Source: Metridium senile
Lineage: Eukaryota > Cnidaria > Anthozoa > Actiniaria > Metridiidae
DNA: 64,000 bases
Direction: 5' to 3'
Assembly: GCA_949775045.1 (NCBI GenBank)
Contig: OX459100.1
Span: 8,095,194 to 8,159,193, forward strand
A program made the position numbers and the translations under genes. The notes below the pieces were generated by a model. That model saw only the letters and a program-made list of their open reading frames with translations. It made no database searches and had not been told where the DNA came from. Numbering within the stretch: the first letter of the stretch is position 1; every line of letters begins with the position of its first letter. Below, in pieces: positions 58,526-64,000 of this stretch.

Positions 58526-58799
58526 TTAAGAGTTTTCTCTTTTTATGAATTAATGGCGTAATGTTGTTAGGAAGCTTTTTAGTTTAATTTTAAGTATTAC
58601 AATGACGTCACAGTAGTTAAGACCGTTATTTTTCTGCCTAGTTTATGATATATGACCTGTATTAAAGTTCTTGGCTAAAATAGTCACTGTGTGCTATTTA
58701 AGATGTTTCTTACGTAGTGGGTCAACAATAGAAATAATTTAAGTTGGCTGGTACTTTAGGAGCCTGGGGCGCTGATCTGTTGTTGATAATAAATATAAT

Positions 58800-59310
58800 A
58801 AATGATTGTAGTGGTAGTTATCATAACTGTGGTGGTAGTTATCAGTGATGATGGTAAAGATTACGATAATGGTGATGATGATGGTGGTGGTGGTGGTGGT
58901 AGTTATCATAACTGTGGTGGTAGTTATCAGTGATGATGGTAATGATTACGATAATGGTGATGATGATGATGATGGTGGTGGTGGTAGTTATCATAACTGT
59001 GGTGGTAGTTATCAGTGATGATGGTAAAGATTACGATAATGGTGATGATGATGATGATGGTGGTGGTGGTAGTTATCATAACTGTGGTGGTAGTTATCAG
59101 TGATGATGGTAATGATTACGATAATGGTGATGATGATGATGATGATGATGATGGTGGTGGTAGTTATCATAACTGTGGTGGTAGTTATAAGTGATGATGG
59201 TAAAGATTACGATAATGGTGATGATGATGATGATGATGGTGGTGGTAGTTATCATAACTGTGGTGGTAGTTATCAGTGATGATGGTAAAGATTACGATAA
59301 TGGTGATGAT
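58800..59310. repeat. tandem repeat, ~90-105 bp x 5-6
   Basis: gtggtagttatcataactgt, tatcagtgatgatggtaaag and attacgataatggtgatgat with variable GAT/GGT runs between. Confidence 0.93.
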
Positions 59311-59660
59311 GGTAATGATGATGATGATAATGATGATGATGATGATGATGATAATGGCAATGGCAATGACAATGGCAATGGCAAAGATGATATGATAATA
59401 ATGATGATGATGGCAATGATGATGATGACAAAGATGATGATTATGGCAATGATGATGATGATGGCAATGATGATGATGGCAATGATGATGATGACAAAGA
59501 TGATGATTATGGCAATGATGATGATGGCAATGATGATGATGATTATGGCAATGATGATGATGGCAATGATGATGATGGCAATGATGATGATGGCAATGAT
59601 GATGATGATTATGGCAATGATGATGATGACAAAGATGATGATAATAATAATACTAATACT
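59310..59660. repeat. GAT array with atggcaatgatgatg units
   Basis: gatgatgatggcaatgatga and gacaaagatgatgattatgg units. Confidence 0.93.
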
Positions 59661-60119
59661 AATAATGTAATACTTATAATGCGCAAATATACGTTCTACT
59701 GATGATGGTAGTGATGATGACATACTGATGAATATAATACTGTTAATACTAATAATACTAATAATCAAATTCTGAATCGAATGAATCGAAAAATCTTAAA
59801 AAATACTAAAAAGATATTAAAACAATACTAAAAAATTAAAAAATATTAAAAAATATTAAAAAATAAAAATCCCGAAAATTGTGCTAATTCTGCACACCTC
59901 GTATTCTTTCAAAAACTCCTTCTTAATAAATGCCCTAAACAGCCTAAACGCTCCCATCCCTTCCTGCTCAGCTGCCTAACTCCAAGATGAGTAGGTAAAC
60001 ATCTGCAGAAACTTAGCCTATCAAGTTTGTTTTCCGAAAACACCTTTATTGTTAACTGCTAACTGTCACAACCATACTCAAAACCAGTTTTAGTGTTGAC
60101 TAAATCATTAAAATCTAAT

Positions 60120-60420
60120 ACAGCACGAAGAAAACAGAACTAGAAAAATGAAGAGAGGTTACAGTTCAAAGAAGAACGAAATTTATTTCGAGCGATGAAG
60201 ATTATACTCTGAAAACGAGAAGGAGATTGAGAGAAAGCGTTGTCATTGGAAAAGCATGAAAGACAAAAGAGAAGTAAAGAATAAAGGAACGAAATACAAT
60301 GAAATGAAGACACAAAAACACGCATACACAGCGAATAGAGGTAGAAAAATATAAAGAATTGATGAAGAAAAATGGCAAACAAACGAAGACAGAAAGCAAA
60401 ATCAAAGTTATAATTATACA
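60120..60420. repeat. dispersed repeat family G, copy 2
   Basis: gagaggttacagttcaaaga, then agcgatgaagattata and aatacaatgaaatgaagaca. Diverged copy of 56590-56960. Confidence 0.75.
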
Positions 60421-60424
60421 GAAA

Positions 60425-62810
60425 GGATTTTTTCTTCTTTTTTTGGAGATTCGTGCCAGTAAATTAAGCCTCGAAATTGATATAGTAATGGATGTGTTTT
60501 GGTCGAATTATTTGGGTTACTGAGACTGTTTACTTAGTAAGTCGTTGCTTAGTTACTTCAATTACGAGTTAGATGAGAAATGCTTGAAACTTTTCTTGTT
60601 TTTAAGTGTGAAAGTGTAAGTTTTGTGACTGAAAAGAAGCACGATTTTCCATTTGTTCGGTTTAACTCTACGTGTAAGTTAAACAAACAAAAACGTTTTT
60701 CTTGCGATGATAATAATGATAGTTGCTTGGCAATATCACAAGTTTATATTTTGCTAAAAATAATATAAATGAAAAGAATAGCAATGTTGACTGATTAGGA
60801 CGAAAATAATGCAGCTAAATCGGTTGGACATAAGTTGAGATTAGCAAAGAAAAATTAACACTCTTTTTGTAAATATCAAAAAATGATTAAATTTAACGGA
60901 AGCTGAAAGTTTTTAAGCCTATTTAGGTATAAAAAAAGCAATTTTCAGTCATATTTTCATCGGATTATCATATTATTCGATGAAGTAAAATATTCATATT
61001 TGCGTTTAGTGGCTTATTACTCGGATCAGAAAGTTCAGTACTGACTACTTTTTAGTCTAGGTACCAAGATATATATTTATAAATCCAATTTTTTTGTGTG
61101 TTATGTTTTCAAAAGGATAAAATACTCAGTTCTAAGGGTCCTTTAACGTGCTCACGATTTAAGTAAGCATACAAGACTCGGCAAATCCCCTCATTTCATG
61201 ACTTTTAATATCGCTGACGCCTGGATTATCACAATTTCACAAGGAAGGCCATAATCATCGCAAAATCACGAGCAAATGCAGGCTTCAAGTTAAATTTTTA
61301 AAATATTAATGTGACTTACTTAATAAGCTTAATCGAAATCTATAGAATTTCGTAAATATATATACTGAGGAGTTTCCATTTGAAAAACGAGCAAATTCTT
61401 ATTAATGTTTTGTACGCGCGCGCTATGAAAAGAGCAAAACATTTTTCAGAAACGATGTAAATATTAAATTCTAAAATCTAACGAGCAAATTAATTAAAAA
61501 AAACGAAAAAGAGCCGTGTCAAGACATAGTATGAGAATGATTTACAAGTGATTATCTACGAAATTTCGCTCAAAAACTGATAAAGTTTATTACTTTACTA
61601 ACGATCGTTTTAAGACGTAATAAATTCCCATTTACAACGAAAATATTCGATTCACATTGAATAATCTCACGGAAATTTGGCGCTTTCCCAGAGCTAGTAA
61701 GTACGGAAGTTTTGCGTTTAGAAAACCGAAAAAAGCTAAATTTAAGTGGAATTACGATGTCACACAGTTCGGCGAAACTGAGTTTCAATTTCAAACTTTG
61801 CGCTCTTCGAGAGCGGAGGAGCTATTGTTCCTTCAATGGACTCCAACTTCGAATGTAGTCCAAAATTTCGACAACAATTGTTACTTACTACTGGGATGTA
61901 ATTAAGAATGTGATCAAATGCAGAATTTGCATGGATATATTAAAGATTAAATTGTTCACCTCGATATTATAAAAGATGATTAAAAAGACGCTTTTAAGTT
62001 GTACAAGAAAAGTGTTTACAAATAACATGGAAAATCCTCAAAATCTACGTGCTTTTTCACGCAGATTAGTCCAAAAACCATCGATTTTAATCCCAAAATT
62101 GATTAGCTCTTACCTTTACTCACAAATAGAAGAAATATTAGCAATACCTATAAAAGAAAAAGAGTTATCTTAGAAAAGTACATTTAAATTTGAATTTCAT
62201 CGCAAGCGTACTCCACATCTGACTGAAAAACACATATACTGACCGAACTAAAACCTTTTCGCTGCATTTTCCGCTGCGGATTTCCTCCAAACTCGAACAC
62301 TATGCTGTTAGTTTGTATTTAGTGCCTTTTCATCACGGCGGGTCTTAGTTTGGTTGTTATAAAATGGGTTTTATGCGATGCGTAAGGCGATTGTTCGAGA
62401 GATTTCGTCACAAGTTTGAGTCAAGCTTGAAACAGTCGTTTGACGTAGAGGATTTGATTGGCATTCGGCAGCTGTCGTTTGAAAATCAACAATCAACGAA
62501 AACTTTATAGTAGCAATTAATATTCATTGATTAGTATTCGAAACATCGTAATATCCGCAAACGTCTTTTCACAAAGAAGATTGATGTATTTGATCGATTT
62601 TGTAAACTAATGGTTAAAATCATTAGCTGTACATTCTAGCTTTGGAAATTGCTAATCGTTATCGCAAATCTGAGAAATTTCTTTTCTGTCTTTCCGTTTT
62701 GCTAGATACTGATTGTTGGAACTATTTCCGATTCTTGGACTAGCTTTACGACAGAATGTCAACTAACAGTTTTAGTTTTCGTAGACGCACAAAAATAGCT
62801 TTTGCGCAAA
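60425..62810. other. AT-rich region without supported exons
   Basis: Short frames on both strands (for example 61570-61905) lack domains and splice context. No tandem array or clear foldback noticed. Confidence 0.45.
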
Positions 62811-62814
62811 TTTA

Positions 62815-63245
62815 TAACACCTTGTAACTTCAACGTACAAAATATTGTACAATTTCAAGCTTTTTAACAATTTCAAGTTGGTTTATATTATGCTTTACAA
62901 TATAAAATTTCGTCTAAATGAGAGACAATGTCTTTATAACTTCAACGTAAAAAAAAATTGTACAATGTGAAGCTTTTTAACAATTCCAAGCATTGGTTTA
63001 TGCTTTGCAATATAAAATTTCGTCTAAATGAGAGACATAATGTCTTTATAACTTCAACGTAAAATAAAATTGTATAATGTCAAACTTTTTTAACAATTCC
63101 AAGCATTGATATATGCCCACAATGTAAGATGTCTAAATGAGAGACAGAAATTGTCTTAATTACTTCAACGTAAAAAAATTAACAATTTGAAGCAATTATA
63201 TTATTCACAACTTCAAATTTCGTTCAAATTAAAGACATAAATTGT
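62815..63245. repeat. tandem repeat, ~110-120 bp x 4
   Basis: ataacttcaacgtaaaa(a), ttgtacaatgtgaagctttt, taacaattccaagcattggt and aaatttcgtctaaatgagag. Confidence 0.9.
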
Positions 63246-63439
63246 CTTAATAAAGACAGTTTTGTCTTGATAATCTTGGGTTGATCAATCCGAACTCACA
63301 CGTTGTATATATTATCAGATATTTTTCGCTTAACAGGTAAAACCTTTGTGAAACGCTATCGTTTAGCGTAGAACCAGACCGAAAAGAGCAGCGACATATC
63401 ACGTAATTGAGAACAAGTCGTATCATTGCGATCTTTGGG

Positions 63440-63885
63440 ATTATACATCTACTTCTAAAAACGTTGAATACCGAATAGTGAATACCAATGCTGAAATGCA
63501 TTTTGGGCATGTTATATTCTCTAAATTAGAATATACAATAAATGGAAACTAGCGAGTAAACTAGTATAGGCTGCGTCGGTGTTTGATATAAACGATAGGT
63601 AATAGAATGACATTTGTAACACCGTAAAAAAATGTTGACTTAACTTTACTGACGTTTCGAGCTTTAGCCCTTCGTCGGAGTAAAATAATAAAAAATAGTA
63701 ATAAATTATTTTATTTTAAGTGCATTCTATTCAAAACAATATACTAGCTAGATTTACATATATAGCTAGAGGGAGCATATCGCTGTATATTTATGCATAT
63801 TTCACATTGATGAGACCCACAATGCTCTTGGGTCTTGGAATGCACTTTTCAGTATTCAGAGTTTTTTGAAATAGCTGTATAATAT
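63440..63885. mobile_element. foldback MITE, family F, copy 2, interrupted by a family B element
   Basis: Outer parts match 34028-34306 (cttctaaaaacgttgaatac; cccacaatgctcttgggtct; cagagttttttgaaatagct). Positions 63541-63687 are a family B element (actagcgagtaaactagtat to gagctttagcccttcgtcgg) inserted in the middle. Confidence 0.82.
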
Positions 63886-64000
63886 AAAAGGTATACGCCT
63901 ATTGTCAGAAGGAGATCTGCAATCTGCAATCTGAGTCCGAAATGAATTCAGGAAAATTGCGTACTGCAAAAACCTGGCCTGGCCCTGTTTTTTGTTTTTT

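Noticed and set aside
59880..60115. Minus-strand coding-like fragment (CRCLPTHLGVRQLSRKGW)
   Set aside because: Broken by stops and without recognisable domain; could be a decayed retroelement but cannot be supported.
61570..61905. Overlapping 74- and 82-codon frames
   Set aside because: Both strands open over the same AT-poor stretch, with no domain, splice signals or homologue in the window.
62165..62300. Possible alternative first exon of the receptor (minus strand, MQRKGFSSVSICVF)
   Set aside because: Not a convincing signal peptide, and it runs through a GT into a stop.

Overview
This looks like AT-rich nuclear DNA of an invertebrate animal. Genes are split into short exons with GT-AG introns, and all supported genes lie on the minus strand. 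Non-coding DNA is dominated by triplet and tetranucleotide arrays, minisatellites and foldback (MITE-like) elements. The gene content (an adhesion GPCR with a WSC domain and a glycine-rich ectodomain, plus secreted apple-EGF proteins) suggests a cnidarian, perhaps an anthozoan. That assignment is an inference from protein architecture, not from a marker gene. I see no bacterial-style genes, rRNA, tRNA or CRISPR array.

Layout: (1) Positions 1-6188 hold two tandem paralogues on the minus strand with the same exon plan: signal peptide plus PAN/apple domain, then one EGF domain, then a C-terminal domain. Gene 1 (exons 1511-1855 and 539-644) runs off the left edge. Gene 2 (5868-6188, 4573-4687, 3826-4289) is complete and encodes about 299 residues. 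(2) Positions 6189-12800 carry no supported gene, only foldback and tandem repeats. (3) From about 54.0 kb down to 12.8 kb a single minus-strand gene is assembled from 37 consecutive exons whose splice phases all match (about 4.78 kb of coding sequence, about 1,594 residues). It encodes an adhesion GPCR. From the N-terminal side it has three tandem glycine-rich modules of five exons each, a WSC domain, a Pro/Thr stalk, a GAIN domain with an intact HLT GPS site, seven transmembrane helices and a cytoplasmic tail. (4) Positions 54.1-64 kb are AT-rich and repeat-laden; only a low-confidence first exon (54822-54858) is proposed there.

The apple-EGF proteins are predicted to be secreted. The large receptor is predicted to sit in the plasma membrane with a self-cleaved adhesive ectodomain. 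Nothing in the sequence links the two loci beyond their neighbourhood. The most notable points are the receptor architecture, the internal three-fold duplication of a phase-symmetric five-exon module, an intronic minisatellite copied from the 3' splice site and start of the TM3 exon, and a stop codon that lies inside a perfect splice donor at the receptor's C terminus.
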